From: Lithospermum erythrorhizon
Taxonomy: Eukaryota > Streptophyta > Magnoliopsida > Boraginales > Boraginaceae
Assembly: GCA_019722365.1 (NCBI GenBank)
Contig: JADFUC010000466.1
Coordinates: 186,001-250,000 of the forward strand
Direction of reading: 5' to 3'
Length of the DNA stretch: 64,000 bases
Every line of letters starts with the position of its first letter. Position 1 is the first letter of the stretch. Positions 36,951-49,500 of this stretch are shown one piece after another. The notes beneath the pieces are model-generated. The model worked only from the letters and a program-made list of their open reading frames with translations, did not search any database and was not told where the DNA came from. The translations under genes and the position numbers were made by a program.

Positions 36951-39368
36951 TGTTGACATAGATATTTAAATCGAATGCCGATTTAATTGATAAATGTAGC
37001 TGCTGTTTAGTATAATTGATCTTTTCTTTGCTCGATTCAACTTTTTTGCATTTATGCCGGATCAAAAGAAAAAACTTTTTGCATTAGTAAATTTTGTCTC
37101 CCTCATATTTCTTACATTTTTCGTTGTATTTTCCATTTCCTTGAAAATCATAAAACAAATCATTATTTTAATAAAATATTTTTGAATCAGATGATCAATT
37201 AAATTAAAATGGAAAGAGTAATAAACAACACAATCGTCACTTGCAAAAAGTAAAGAGAGAAAAAAAATGCCCTTTAATTATCAGTTCACAATAGACAAAG
37301 TTGCACCATCTTTTGAATTTTGAGCAAGTCTCGGTTCTTCCTCAAATAAACTTTCTACAATTCCATTCCTTGATTCTAACGCATAATTGTTGAAGACCGC
37401 GAATTGTCTTGACTCTTGATAAGCTCAAAGACTAATTCGTATTAGACTTTCGGCTTGTCGCTTGGGGCGCATTGCCTTTTTTACATAATTCTCCTTTTAA
37501 ACCCACAAAGAAAAGAAAATTCATTCTCTCATACCCTCTTTGATATTTTGTATTATACGCTCTGTTAAAATTTTGATAATGCATTGTTTATTATTATAAC
37601 TTAATTTGAATTAAATGTATATATGTAAGTGGTGTATAACATCGAATGTCATATAAAATGTAACAAATGATTCCGACTCCAAACAGAAACGGATTATTAT
37701 CCCCTCCAATTTTTTGTACGTGCCTCCAATTTTTTTATTTTTAATGTATTTTTTGATTATATATTCCTATTGAGCTTATGTTGATAATGGGTAAGTGTTA
37801 ATATCAATACAATCATTGATTTAACCATTTGCAATTTTAAGGATATAGTTAGAGTAATTTTTCTATATTTAATGTATATTATTTAGAGCAATAATTGTCT
37901 GAAGGACAATCGTTTTCATGTCCAAGTGTATGATTTTTATTAAAATTAAATAATTGTCTGAAGGACAATCGTTTTCATGTCCAAGTGTATGATTTTTATT
38001 AAAATTTATCTCTTCTATTTCATATCAAATAGATTTACTACTTGAATATTTACAGGAGAAAAAATAAATTTAGAGTGAAATCATCAATCATATATAATAT
38101 GTTAAGGAATTAACGATTCTTAAATGATGAAAATTGAGCCATGATGCAGGTAGTTACTAAAAAATGCTACGCATTACTAGATAGAGAAGTGAATATCATA
38201 GAATTTGCAGTTATACTTTAATGGCTTTAAAATATATCATATTTATGTAAAATGAACTTTCCGATCAAATATGCATCAATCTATAACCAAATATATTTTA
38301 AAAATCTCATTTTCCTATGGGTTGATAAAATTTGACGTGTCAACGGTTCTTTTTTATGAATAAATATCAAGTAAACAAAATATTTAATTGGCACGTACAT
38401 CGACCGTGCACCGATAGCTAGTTTGTTATAGTTAAATAATTAAATTATCTCTCTAGTGAATATTGATACTAAGATAAAAAATGAATTATGAATATATTAT
38501 ACTCCTATAGGCTATAACTACTATTTTTTTTATAATTAATATTACAATAATTCATGTCTCTTCACACTCTTATGAAATTAGAATAGCCGTTTAAGAGGGT
38601 AAGATGTGTTGGAAACTAGCTTGTTCGGCGATTTATATCGTGTATGGTTAACTACTCTTTAAGTATGGTTTATTGGACAAAAATCTTTGTTTCCTTTTTT
38701 CTTGGTCAGACACGCAGACCAAATGAGGATCGATATGGATATAATTCTTTGGTCCAAAACATATCCATCCACGTAAGAGAGGGAGTATATGATTCGGTGT
38801 TTTTGGCAGATTAAAGAAAAGTTTAAGTGGAGTTGAAATTCATTTGGCTAAATTTCATATGCCCCTCGAAAATATGAAAAATCAGTTAATGAGGGATTGT
38901 AATTTTGAATACTTCATATTGCCTCCTAAACTATTTTAGGCCAAATTGCCTCTCACCGAGATTTCATTAAGCATAAAGCAGAGCCTCCTATTGAGATTTC
39001 ATTAACGGTAAAACATAATTTTCATAAATATTAGAGTTTTGGACATAATTTTAAATTAATAAAGAATGTATGCCTCTTTGATAATATCAATAAGCATTAA
39101 ATAAATGCTCAATGAAGGAACTAAATGGTGTTGGATGGGGTAGTCGCCCCAAATCTTTTGAAAAATAAATTATTTCATTATAATTATTTCTAAATTATTT
39201 CTTCGGCCCGATGATTTAATATTTTTTCTTTATTTATTTGGTATTAATTCAATCAACTTGTTCTATATAAAAAATTTAGTTCCGTTTTTTGATAGGGTAG
39301 CAAAGCTTGAAAGGGAACCATCACCTCAATAAAAAAATTAAGAAGAACCTCAAGCTTAATGATGTAGA
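36951..39368. other. intergenic DNA without recognised genes
   Basis: AT-rich. Apart from the exact tandem duplication at 37892-38006, nothing is supported. Confidence 0.4.
37892..38006. repeat. exact tandem duplication, 59-bp period
   Basis: Copies start at 37892 and 37951 and are identical over at least 56 bp. Each contains ATTGTC-TGAAG-GACAAT, a perfect 6-bp stem with a 5-nt loop. The absence of any difference implies a recent event. Confidence 0.95.
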
Positions 39369-39628
39369 GGCCGTTTAGGTACTTCTTTTTAAGCTTTTAT
39401 AAGTTGTGATTTGATTTATAAGTGGCCAATCTGACTTATAAGTGGTCGTTTATAAGTTATCAATTTATTTTTGATTTATTTGGGTAATATAACTTATAAG
39501 TTGATAGAGAATCTTTTTGAGTTATAGAAATGGTAAAATGAATTAAAAATACATCTTATTTGTATGTGTTAATGGCTGCAGTGCATCAGCTCCGTTTAAA
39601 AAAGCCAGTTAGATCTTTCAGTTTCGGA

Positions 39629-41364
39629 CCGGCCCATATTCGTCGGCGATGTTTTAGTGATCCCTTCGCTACTTACGTCTAATTTCACCGTTAGTTTGTG
39701 AGATCTATTAATTTTATTAAAAACTAATAAGGATAATTTGGTCATAGCACATTTCTCATGATCTAAAACCTGACTGTTATTTCTCCGAACTACACTTTGG
39801 ACCGAACTTGTGCGCCACCATTCTTCTCCTTCATCCGCCGAACTTCCATCATTTTCCCCCCGGCCCCCCAAACATCTTCAACAAACACCTGAAGCACTTT
39901 CGAGAGAGAGATACGATTAAACACAAAGATAGCAATTTCTTGCTTTGCACACCGCTTCTCGATCACCTGACAATAATCGGAAACACCACTGACACAAATC
40001 CATAAAAATCAAATCTTTATCCTTGTCGGTCTGTCCTCATCGTCATAAAAAACCAACTAAACAAATTTGAATTTTATACAAAATATTGAATTTTTAATAA
40101 AACCAATTAAACAAAATTAAAATTTAATGATAAAAATTGAATCTCATAAGAAACCTTTACAAAATTGAATGATGGTTCAGATGGTGAGGTTAGTGAAGAT
40201 GATAAGAGGGAGTGGGGGTAGATAGTGATGAAATCATGGCTGAAAGTTATGGGTGTGGGGGAAATGTTTACGGGGTGGGGGTCAATCGTGTTAGTGCTCT
40301 TGGTGGACGGGCGATCGAACCGGTCCCGAGAACAACTGATCGACCCGGTCCGAAAATCCAGCGAAAATGGACCGATGGTCGGATCCGTGTTCGTCAGGAT
40401 ACAAGCGGATCGGGACCGTTATCAAAGCCGGATCCCGGACCGGTGACTTGATGACAGGAAACGATGGGTGTATATAAAAAAAAAAAATTAACCCTATTCT
40501 CAATCTTGATCGGTATCCTCCCCCCCGTTTCTCGGCGATTAGGGCCTCTCTACTCAAATGATCAAGCTCTCCTTCGTTCGTTTCAATTATCCCAGATTCT
40601 CTGATAATAATAGTTAGTTTTCTTACTCTTTTAATTTTAAAATTGAAAATATATTTGATTCTTTGCTTTAATTAGTTTAATTCATGTAAATGTTGATTTT
40701 TGTGTTATTAATTTATTATTTGAAATTGTTGTTTTTGTATTTTTGAATTTTTTTGTATTAGGTTTAATTATTTTTTTGTATTTTTGAATTGTTAAATATG
40801 TTTTAATTAGTTTATTTTCATTTTTTTTGTATTTTCGAATTGTTTTTTGTATTTTCGGTTTCGGATACGAATTACGGTTTCGGATCCGAGTTTCGGTTTC
40901 ACATGCTCCGGATACTATGGGATCAGGAGTTTTGAATTTCGGATATCGAGATCTTATCGGATCGGAATGGTTAGGATAAGCCGTGCCGGACCCGGTTTGG
41001 ACGTTCGGTCGGGTACAATCTTTGGCCGAATACGGTTTTACGTCGGTTCAGGATGGGCCGGAAACAGGAACCTGATTCGGATCTGTTGAAAACGGTCGAA
41101 GCGGATGAAAATAACGTCTTGTCGAGTAGTGGTTAATGGTGATGAAAGTTTGAGTTTAATTTTTACAGTTATATTTAATTTTGAAGGGACCCAATTATTT
41201 TTGTTATTTAAACATTTGACCCCAAAAGTAGTATAAATATGTATGGCCTAATTTACGCTTGCTAATTTTGATTAAAAATGACAGATCTCACAAACTAACG
41301 GTGAAATTAGACGGAAGAAGTAAAGTGAGTGACTTTGTAAACATTAGTGATCGAATATGGTCGG
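39629..41364. mobile_element. nested element with ~80-bp terminal inverted repeats
   Basis: The left arm (39629-39706) and right arm (41283-41364) are inverted copies. The inner 30 bp are a perfect match (39677-39706 against 41283-41312; GTCTAATTTCACCG and TTAGTTTGTGAGATCT). The outer parts share CCATATTCG with GTGATC-like spacers. A second copy of GTGATCGAATATGG lies at about 41436, 90 bp beyond the right end. Arms of this length suggest a non-autonomous Mutator-like element. No transposase is present. Confidence 0.6.
40290..41100. repeat. CCGG-rich blocks flanking T-rich core, inside the nested element
   Basis: The blocks at about 40310-40445 and 40855-41100 are dense in GGATCGG, GACCGG, GGATCCG and CCGGACC, in both orientations. 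Between them is T-rich DNA (40590-40850) and a TCCTCCCCCCCGTTTCTCGGCG patch. Subterminal CCGG-type motifs are common in plant hAT elements, so a third, innermost element is possible. Confidence 0.35.
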
Positions 41365-41922
41365 AGTGCGAGAGAAACGTGAAGTGATCTATCCCCAGTT
41401 ATTATTTGAAATGTGGTGATGTTTGAAGCTTTATCAGTGATCGAATATGGAGTAATTTTTTTATATGATATATATAAACTAATAATTTAATATTTTTTTA
41501 AATCGACCACTTGTCATTACAAAGGACTCGATCCAAGCCTGTCATTATAGGTAATATCCGTGGCAGCTGAATTGCTCTAGTGGTTTAATAATTTAATATT
41601 TGAAAGAATTACAAATAATTATAACTGAAAATTGTATTTTATGACTAAAAATATAGTAATATTTTTTTATTTTTTTTCAATAAAGAGTAAAATGTTAAAA
41701 AGTTAGTATAACTAAAAATTGAATCTTTACGATATGAAGTGAATGGTAAATAAGATATAAAGTTGAATATTGAGGGGTAATGAAGTAAATTACTTGATCA
41801 AATCAACTTATAAGTTAAAGCAAAAAAAGTTAGAATTTACTATTTTTTTTTTCAACTTATAATTTTATTTCCACTTATAAATTATACCTTAAAAATATTT
41901 GCCAAACACATATTTTTGGCCA

Positions 41923-42839
41923 AATCTAAGTAATAAATTGATTTTAACAAAAAATAAAACCCTCCTAATCTTCCACATAGTCACCTTGTTTCTTTGGGAT
42001 TTCTCTTAATTTACCTTCTATTTTCTAAATAGCCTTTTTGAACAATAGAATAGTAAGTTTTGGCATTAGTTAAATTTTTAAGCAAAATGTGGATGTGCCG
42101 GGGTGGTTACTAGAAATCATGTGGGCTTTGCCCGCGCAGGTTCGAATGCTTATAATTATTTTTAAATCTTTTGTTTTTTATATAGAACTATGAGATCCGA
42201 TCACGTATGCTTAATATTATTTTTAAATATATTGTTTTTAGATATTAAGCGATGAGATGACTCGAACCCAATCTTATTGAACCTCCCTAACTTATTGATT
42301 AAAGGTAAAGTGTATTTGTTATTAGGCTACACATTATTATAATTTTTAAACATATTGTTGTTTTACTTGCATATGGATTTTATAAACTACCATACCTTTA
42401 GCAAAAAATTGTTTTCTGTATTTTGCAGTCAAACCCTTAACACGGAATCTTAAAACGTCAATTAATTTGAAATAAAGGGAGTACAAAGTTCTAAGTAATT
42501 ACTTTGATTTTGTTCCTGGTCCAATGGTTTAACCAAAATGATTAGTGTATTCACTTCAACCGACCATGTTTTTGGAAGAACTAAGCTAAAACTGATAAAA
42601 TTAGGGTACTGCATATATGATCCATATAAATAACAAAAATCTGAGAACATAATTGAGATGAGTTATCCACTAAAGTTTTGAGATGATTTCTGAAAATGCA
42701 AAGATGAGACCACTCTTCTCCAAGTGTATGGTTAGCTTTTTAATTTTTGCTACTCAAGAGAATGTATCCCACTTCAGTCACTTTCCATATGGGTACATGT
42801 CTTATTTCTATTACTCAAAACATAAAACCAAATAATTAC
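41923..42839. other. intergenic DNA upstream of FTSH6
   Basis: AT-rich. It holds the broken tRNA-Ser copy and, further on, GACTCGAACCCAATC near 42258, an inverted B-box-like string. No gene is recognised. Confidence 0.4.
42089..42149 (+). pseudogene. truncated tRNA-Ser(AGA) pseudogene
   Basis: GTGGATGTGCCGGGGTGGTT is the 5' part of a plant tRNA-Ser. ACTAGAAATCATGTGGGC carries the AGA anticodon loop, the 3' half of its stem and the variable arm. TTTGCCCGCGCAGGTTCGAA gives the end of the variable arm and the T arm. About 10 nt (rest of the D arm and 5' anticodon stem) are missing between the first two blocks, and the 3' T-arm side and acceptor end are lost after TTCGAATGC. It cannot fold as a tRNA, so it is a pseudogene or the head of a tRNA-derived SINE. 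Confidence 0.75.
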
Positions 42840-42863
42840 TCTAGACCCTTCATGAAGTCTAGA
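42840..42863. promoter_or_regulatory. palindrome with heat-shock-element core, FTSH6 promoter
   Basis: TCTAGAC and GTCTAGA arms enclose CCTTCATGAA. The centre TTCATGAA is a perfect TTCnnGAA pair, the minimal binding unit of heat-shock factors. It lies about 60 bp upstream of the TATA box. FTSH6 genes are known to be heat-induced, which makes the reading attractive but unproven. Confidence 0.4.
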
Positions 42864-42923
42864 AAATTAAATAAAAACAACTAGAAACATCTCAACATTT
42901 TCTTTATTGCATATTTGCATGGT

Positions 42924-42930
42924 TATATAA
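42924..42930 (+). promoter_or_regulatory. TATA box of FTSH6
   Basis: TATATAA followed by ACACAAAC, about 135 bp before the start codon. It would place transcription start near 42955. Confidence 0.5.
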
Positions 42931-43063
42931 ACACAAACTACTTTCATAACATTCCCTCCAAAATTAACTAACTCAACAACCTTATAAACAAATCAACATA
43001 ACAATTTCCTCTAGTACAAAAATTCAATCAACATTGCATTTTGTGCTCATTTCAGCTCACTAA

Positions 43064-45998
43064 ATGGCTCATTCACTATCAGTTTATGTTCCAAGCTTCC
43101 CTAGATGCAAATCACAAGACATTTCAAAAGATACCCTTATTCCAAAAACAAATACAGACTACAAAATTGGTAGAAGGAAGCTTTTCAGTAGTACTGGTTT
43201 GACTCTTGTAGGAGGAACTCTAGCTAAGCCTGCAAGAGCAGAACCCGAGACCCCCGACGAGGCGAGTTCAAGTAGAATGTCTTACTCAAGATTCTTGGAG
43301 TATTTAGATCAAGGGGTAGTCAAGAAAGTGGACTTGTTTGAGAATGGAACAGTAGCTATTGCTGAAATATCAAATTCTGGTTTGAACAAGATCCAGAGAG
43401 TAAGAATTCAGCTTCCTGGTTTGCCAGTAGAGCTCTTAAGGAAACTTAAGGAAAAACAGGTTGATTTTGCAGCTCATCCAATGGAAATGAATGCTACTAG
43501 TGTTGTTCTTGATTTGTTGGGCAATTTGGCTGTGCCTTTGATCCTGCTTGGCTCTTTGCTTCTTAGTACTTCAAGTCGAAATAACCCTGGAGGTCCAAAT
43601 CTGCCTTTTGGACTAGGAAGGTAAAATGATCAAAGAATATAACGAGTGATGGAACCAACATTTTTATGTTGGGATGGGGAAGGAATTCGAACAAGAAAAA
43701 AAAAAGTTTAAAAAGTTTAGGGTGGTCGAACCAAAAAGAAAATTCGAAAAATATTAGCGAGTATAAGATTTTATTTTTCAATAATAGACGTCTATTTTAA
43801 AAAAAAAAATTAGGGACGACTGCGTGCACCTCCCCTAGTTCTATCACTCATTTATATAACAATTATTTAAAGTAATTTTTTTTTTTTGTTGGAGTTTGAA
43901 ATCATTTTAGAAGTATTCTATAACTTGTGAATATATGAACATTTCAGGAGCAAGGCGAAATTCCAGATGGAACCGAATACCGGAATAACATTCGATGATA
44001 TAGCTGGAGTTGATGAAGCAAAGCAGGATTTTCAAGAAATTGTTGAATTCTTGAAGACCCCAGAAAAGTTTGCTGCAGTTGGTGCAAGAATTCCTAAAGG
44101 GATTCTTTTAGTTGGGCCACCTGGAACTGGAAAGACACTGTTGGCTAAGGCGATTGCTGGAGAAGCCGGTGTGCCCTTCTTTTCTCTGTCAGGGTCGGAA
44201 TTCATTGAGATGTTTGTTGGTGTAGGAGCTTCAAGAGTAAGGGATTTGTTCAATAAAGCGAAGGAGAATTCGCCTTGTTTGGTGTTCATTGATGAGATTG
44301 ATGCTGTTGGAAGGATGAGGGGGACTGGTATTGGTGGAGGGAATGATGAAAGAGAGCAAACACTGAATCAGCTTCTGACAGAAATGGATGGATTTACTGG
44401 AAACACTGGAGTTATTGTCATAGCTGCTACTAATAGACCTGAAATTCTTGATCAAGCTTTGCTCAGGCCTGGAAGGTTTGACAGACAGGTTAGTCACTGA
44501 TACTAATCAACTCAACATGCGCTATCACCTCTCAAGAGGCTCCCAGCTAGGGAACTAATGGTAAGGCAACTTTACCCTTGTTGTTACAACAGGAGCTGTT
44601 TCGAATTGACCCAGAGTGAATTGCAAACACTATCTACTAATGTGCTTATAGTGTAATGATGAATTTTGATTTATTAATTCACATTAAAAGAGAATATAAA
44701 ATGTTGGCTCAGATTGAACATGGAAATCACTGATTCTCACCCTGGAATATCTTTATTTTGCTTTTCTATAGGTTTCTGTTGGGTTACCTGATGTAAAAGG
44801 GAGAGAAGAAATACTGAAAGTTCACAGTAGCAACAAGAAGCTTGATAAGAATGTATCCCTGAGTGTTATCGCTATGAGGACACCGGGCTTCAGTGGTGCA
44901 GATCTTGCGAATTTGATGAACGAAGCAGCCATTCTAGCAGGTCGGAGAGGGAAAGGCACGATTACCTTACAGGAGATTGATGACTCGATTGACAGAATTG
45001 TAGCAGGGATGGAGGGAACCAAGATGACAGATGGAAAGAGCAAGACTTTGGTGGCATATCATGAAGTTGGGCATGCTGTATGTGGGTAAGTGGTTCTTCA
45101 ATTGTTTCAGACTATCTATAATAATTGTTCCTCAAGTATCAAGAACAATGCAATACCTCACTCTATCTCATCAGTTGTCGCATGAAGATTTGGCGACGAT
45201 TACATTCATTCACGAGTTCTAGACCGAAAAATCAATATGAATCTGAAATAACAGAAGTAAATTCATATGTAAAGAAAACTCTTGGACTAACTTTTACTTC
45301 TACTACTTACAGTACCTTAACTCCAGGACATGACCCAGTACAGAAAGTCACTTTAATTCCTCGAGGCCAAGCTCGAGGACTAACCTGGTTCTTGCCCGGT
45401 GAAGATCCATCCTTGATCTCTAAACATCAACTATTTGCTAGAATAGTGGGAGGTCTTGGAGGCCGTGCAGCCGAGGAAGTAATATTTGGCGAACCCGAAA
45501 TTACCACGGGAGCAGCCGGAGATCTGCATCAGGTTACTCAGATTGCTAGACAGGTGGGTTTAACCTAGTCATATGCATGATATCTCCTGTTATATGCAGA
45601 AAATCTACAGGATTAAAACCACATTAAGCTAATACTGCCATTGATTTCTCTTGAAGCAGATGGTGACGATGTTCGGAATGTCTGAGTTAGGACCATGGAC
45701 ATTGACTGATCCATCAGCGCAAAGCAGTGATCTGGTCCTGAGGATGCTCGCTAGAAACTCAATGTCGGAGAAACTTGCAGAGGATATCGACAGATCAGTC
45801 AAATGCATTATTGATAAAGCATATGAAATAGCAAAAGAACATGTAAGAAATAACAGGGATGCTATTGACAAATTAGTGGATTTGCTTCTGGAAAAAGAGA
45901 CACTCACAGGGGATGAATTCAGGGCAATACTGTCAGTGTTTACTTATGTTCCCCCTGAAAGTTATAGCAAACAAGTCCCTCAGCTAATAGAGGCATAA
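43064..45998 (+). CDS. FTSH6: chloroplast ATP-dependent zinc metalloprotease FtsH, FTSH6-like
   Basis: Five exons (43064-43620, 43948-44488, 44772-45085, 45313-45553, 45660-45998) with GT-AG borders give 663 aa. The N-terminus is a bipartite targeting region: a Ser-rich stretch, a twin Arg at 37-38, a hydrophobic run, and KPARAEP with a cleavage-like ARA at 57-59. A membrane span lies at about 148-169. The AAA ATPase has Walker A GPPGTGKT (242-249), Walker B LVFIDE (297-302) and the [22 protein letters not shown] with Arg 359 and 362. The protease site is HEVGH (463-467), with a third zinc ligand at Asp 541 in TTGAAGD. All key residues are present, so it should be active. FTSH6 degrades LHCII-type proteins and HSP21 in thylakoids and is heat-induced in Arabidopsis. 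HEVGH, where most FtsH proteins have HEAGH, and the N-terminus fit FTSH6. Its size is close to Arabidopsis FTSH6. Confidence 0.92.
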
Positions 45999-46523
45999 GT
46001 TGAACAAAAGATTTGTACAACTAAGAGGCGAACGCCTTTCGATTTTGAGCATATGTAGTAGATAAGGAAAACATTTCATGAGTAGATTATGAAATCTTGA
46101 AGAGAATGTAATCCACATAAGATGAACTTCAACGTAGATTTCTACGCGTATGGCAAATTGCAAGCCTATCCAAAAACACTCACCAAAGGGATTCGAATCT
46201 TGTATAAGTTTTGTGAATCTCTTCAACTTCTATAACATGCCCCTAACCGCCTAACGGTAACATATACACATGAAGTTTTAAATTACAGAGGAATCTCAGT
46301 ATCATTACAAGATAAAGGAGCTGACATCTACATTCCAAAATTTAGTAACTTCACTCCATGTAATTGTTGTTTTTACTCCACTTATGCACCATAAGTGGAG
46401 TGTAGCAATCTGATTGTAGAGCGCGTAAATCATTTCGTTCAAGAAGCAACTGATCCAAACAAACTAGGAAGAAATCTGAGAAAGTATGATACACATTTAC
46501 ACTATTCAATTTTGTAAATTTGC
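45999..46523. other. convergent intergenic space between FTSH6 and YSL
   Basis: Holds both 3' UTRs and a SINE-like sequence. No further gene is recognised. Confidence 0.4.
46170..46262 (-). repeat. possible tRNA-derived SINE fragment
   Basis: The minus strand reads TTAGGCGGTTAGGGG, A-box-like. About 45 bp later GATTCGAATCCC matches a B box. There is no clear tail, so it may be a fragment or chance. Confidence 0.35.
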
Positions 46524-49500
46524 TTAGGAACCTAACAAGAAAGTATCGACTCTTGAGTTTGTCTTCCTTGACAGGAACTTCATACAAATGGGTGGCTTTA
46601 CGCCAGCCAACGCTAAAAGTGAACTAGGCAGAGTCCATATTCCATCCCCGCAGATCAATCCAGAGGCCACTGCTGGTCCGAAAGCATCAGCTTTTTCCTT
46701 GTTTATTGTTCGCCAGATAAACAAAATCAAGCTACCAATGCACATATCAATAGTGAAGTACCCTCCAATATAGAATGGTATGGCCATCGCCATTGGAATG
46801 GGAATGAACTTCTTTATGTCCTCCCCCACAGCGTCTCTAACAGCATTGATAACAATAGCTGCTGCAAAGAACACGTAGCAGAATGTGAGGCAGTTCTTTG
46901 GCAACGATGAAACACCTTCGACCCCCAAGATGGACATGTTGCGGAAGATCAGAGCGTAAGGAGCGGGGTATTCAGAACCAGGAACCCCAAGGTCGCCAAA
47001 GGCCTTGTAGAAGAGCCAAAAGACACAAGGTGAAATTACACAGCCCATTGCTGTCCCAATGATTTGGCTAATAAACATAGACCGGGGGGAAGCAAGGGTC
47101 ATATACCCAGTCTTGAAATCTTGCATGAGGTCCGAGGCTGTAGAGACAATATTCATCATGACTCCGCAAGAAGCTAACCCTGCAAGAACACCACCATGAC
47201 CGGCTCCGGCCCATGCCCCAATTGTAAAGATTGCTAGTTTCCCATATGTAGATGCTAATGACCAATCAGTAAGTCCGCTTCCATAAGCATTGCAGAATGC
47301 TAATGTAGGTGCGAGCACATAGAGAACTAAAATGTGATACCACTCCAGTTGTTCAAAGATGTGTGGAATTGTTATAATGGAAACAACAGCAATGGTGATA
47401 TAGCCAGTGGCAGCAAACCAAGTTGGAATTTGGTCCTTGAGGAAAATTTCAGTTCGGCGTTGGTCATCATATAATGAAGAAGAATTTGCAGCATGATGAC
47501 CACTGACCGAAAGACCTAACTTACTTGCCTGAACTTGGCGATACAAGCCTATGAATGTGTGACCAAGGACTTTAAAGAAGTTGTAGAGACCATCTCCTAG
47601 AATCATAGCTATTCCAATGAATACCTGTGTCAAAACAACAAATAGAAGTTAAAACACTACACCTTGAACTCAAGATGCAATCTCAAAAGATATGAAGAAA
47701 CATACCCGGTAACCTTGCAGTCCACCAAGGCTGCCCTCCGGTTCTTCAGCAGGATACCAGCTGCCCCTTTTGTCCCATATTAGAGGCCACATTATGCCCC
47801 ATGAGAGGATTGCTCCAACTAGTAAAGATATGTTGACCAAATAAGGGCAAATCATTCCAACACCAACATAGGTTGCAGAGAAATCAAAGTAAAACCTGGT
47901 CATTAGAAAAGCTTCAGGTACATTAATGATATTTATAAGGGAATATTTCCATAATCAGTTAAGAAGCCTTTTTAGGTCTAATTGTCTTAAACAGCTATCC
48001 TAGATCATTTAAATTTGATCTAAATGATTTTCTCTTTTTTGGGTTGGTTTGATCTTAAGTAGTTTTCTTTTAATGCATTTCTGACCCAAAAATTCCCTTC
48101 TCCTAAGCACCTAATCCATCATTCTGATTGAATAACCAGACACAAATCTCAGTTAAAAAACCATTATTGCATATGATTTTTCGTCGTATATTTTAGTATG
48201 TGCCACTCTAAGTTTGGTCACATCTGATAGCAAATAAAGAACAAAAGGGATGATAATTTATTCATATATGAGTTGATAACGTACTTATTTTCGTAGGCTT
48301 TGAGACCAAGCGTCGGGAAGTTCAAGAATCCGCAGCCACCACCTGCAGTGAAAAACCACTGGAAGAAACCCCACAAAAAGCTGAACGAGAAAAACTTGCC
48401 CAATGTTCTAACTTGTTTCCTGCAATGAAAAATATTCAGTACATTACAAGCACCTCTCTCTGTGATCCAAATGATCGAAGTGAAAACAGACAGAATGAAT
48501 CATGGACTCACTTGGCCAGCCTCGCTCCCTGAGGAGTGTGGAAACTATTAATAAGGTGGGCAGTTGCTGTGCCACTTGGGTAGATCAATCTGAACTTGAC
48601 GATCATGATCTGAAGTAAGCTAAGTTAGAATGATGATAGGCACAAAAATCATGTTCAGATTCATATCTAGAAAGGACAGAGAATGCATTCTAATTCATCA
48701 TAGGCAATTCAGCCCAAATAATACCATGCAGCAAGTTAAACATTAACATTAACATTAACATGCCCCGATACCTTTGAACTCCCTCCTAAACGGGATAAGG
48801 GGGGTCGGATAGTAGAATATACAATATTTGACTCCATAAGACGTGAAAAAACATATGCAACGAGTTTGTGGGCTTAAAAACAGAACCTTGCGAAGAGGCA
48901 CGACTGAGAAGAGTCCAACAAAGCTAACTACAAAGAGAAAACCAATCATCCATCCCAACGCAGGATCTTTAATATTCCATGGGTCTTTGGCCGTAATCGA
49001 TTGCTTAGCAATAACTGAGCTCATGCCAAACACGTAGCTTCCAAAACCTCCTGTTTGTAGAATTTGAGGTGAGTGTGAGGTTAGCTTCCTTATCAAACTG
49101 GAATCTATCTATATCTATACATATATAAGTACGACTTGCTTTAAGTGTTTCTTCCTTTTTTTTATTCTCATAGCAAATAAAATTTCTAGAACTCCATATT
49201 CGACGTACCAATTCAATGATTTATAAAATAACGATTAACTCTATATTTGACTATGTTCTCTATGGCTAATGAACGATACTCATAAACAAATACATGTGAT
49301 AAGAGATTGCTGCCATTTGTTGGTTCATTTGTGAAGCCCTTAAGAACCCACCCCCACCTCCCTTCGATAAAGGAAAATTAATAAAAAAGAAGATCCAATG
49401 GTTGATTGAAACTAATTAGTTCTTTTTCTCCTTACTTTCACTACATTACATGTCTTACGTGTACTTTTGTAAAGATAACTTTACTTCTTGAGAAAAAATA

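Larger units (their letters stand above)
39369..41922. mobile_element. outer inverted-repeat element (hAT-type MITE), split by a nested insertion
   Basis: The left end reads GGCCGTTTAGGTAC and soon repeats CTTATAAGT motifs (39369-39560). The right end, read in reverse complement, starts GGCC, then TGTTTGGCAAATATTTTTAAG, with ATTTATAAGTGG and CTTATAAGTTG motifs (41780-41922). The arrangement resembles common plant MITEs rich in internal CTTATAAGT, interrupted by about 1.7 kb of other DNA. No matching 8-bp target-site duplication was found. Confidence 0.4.
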
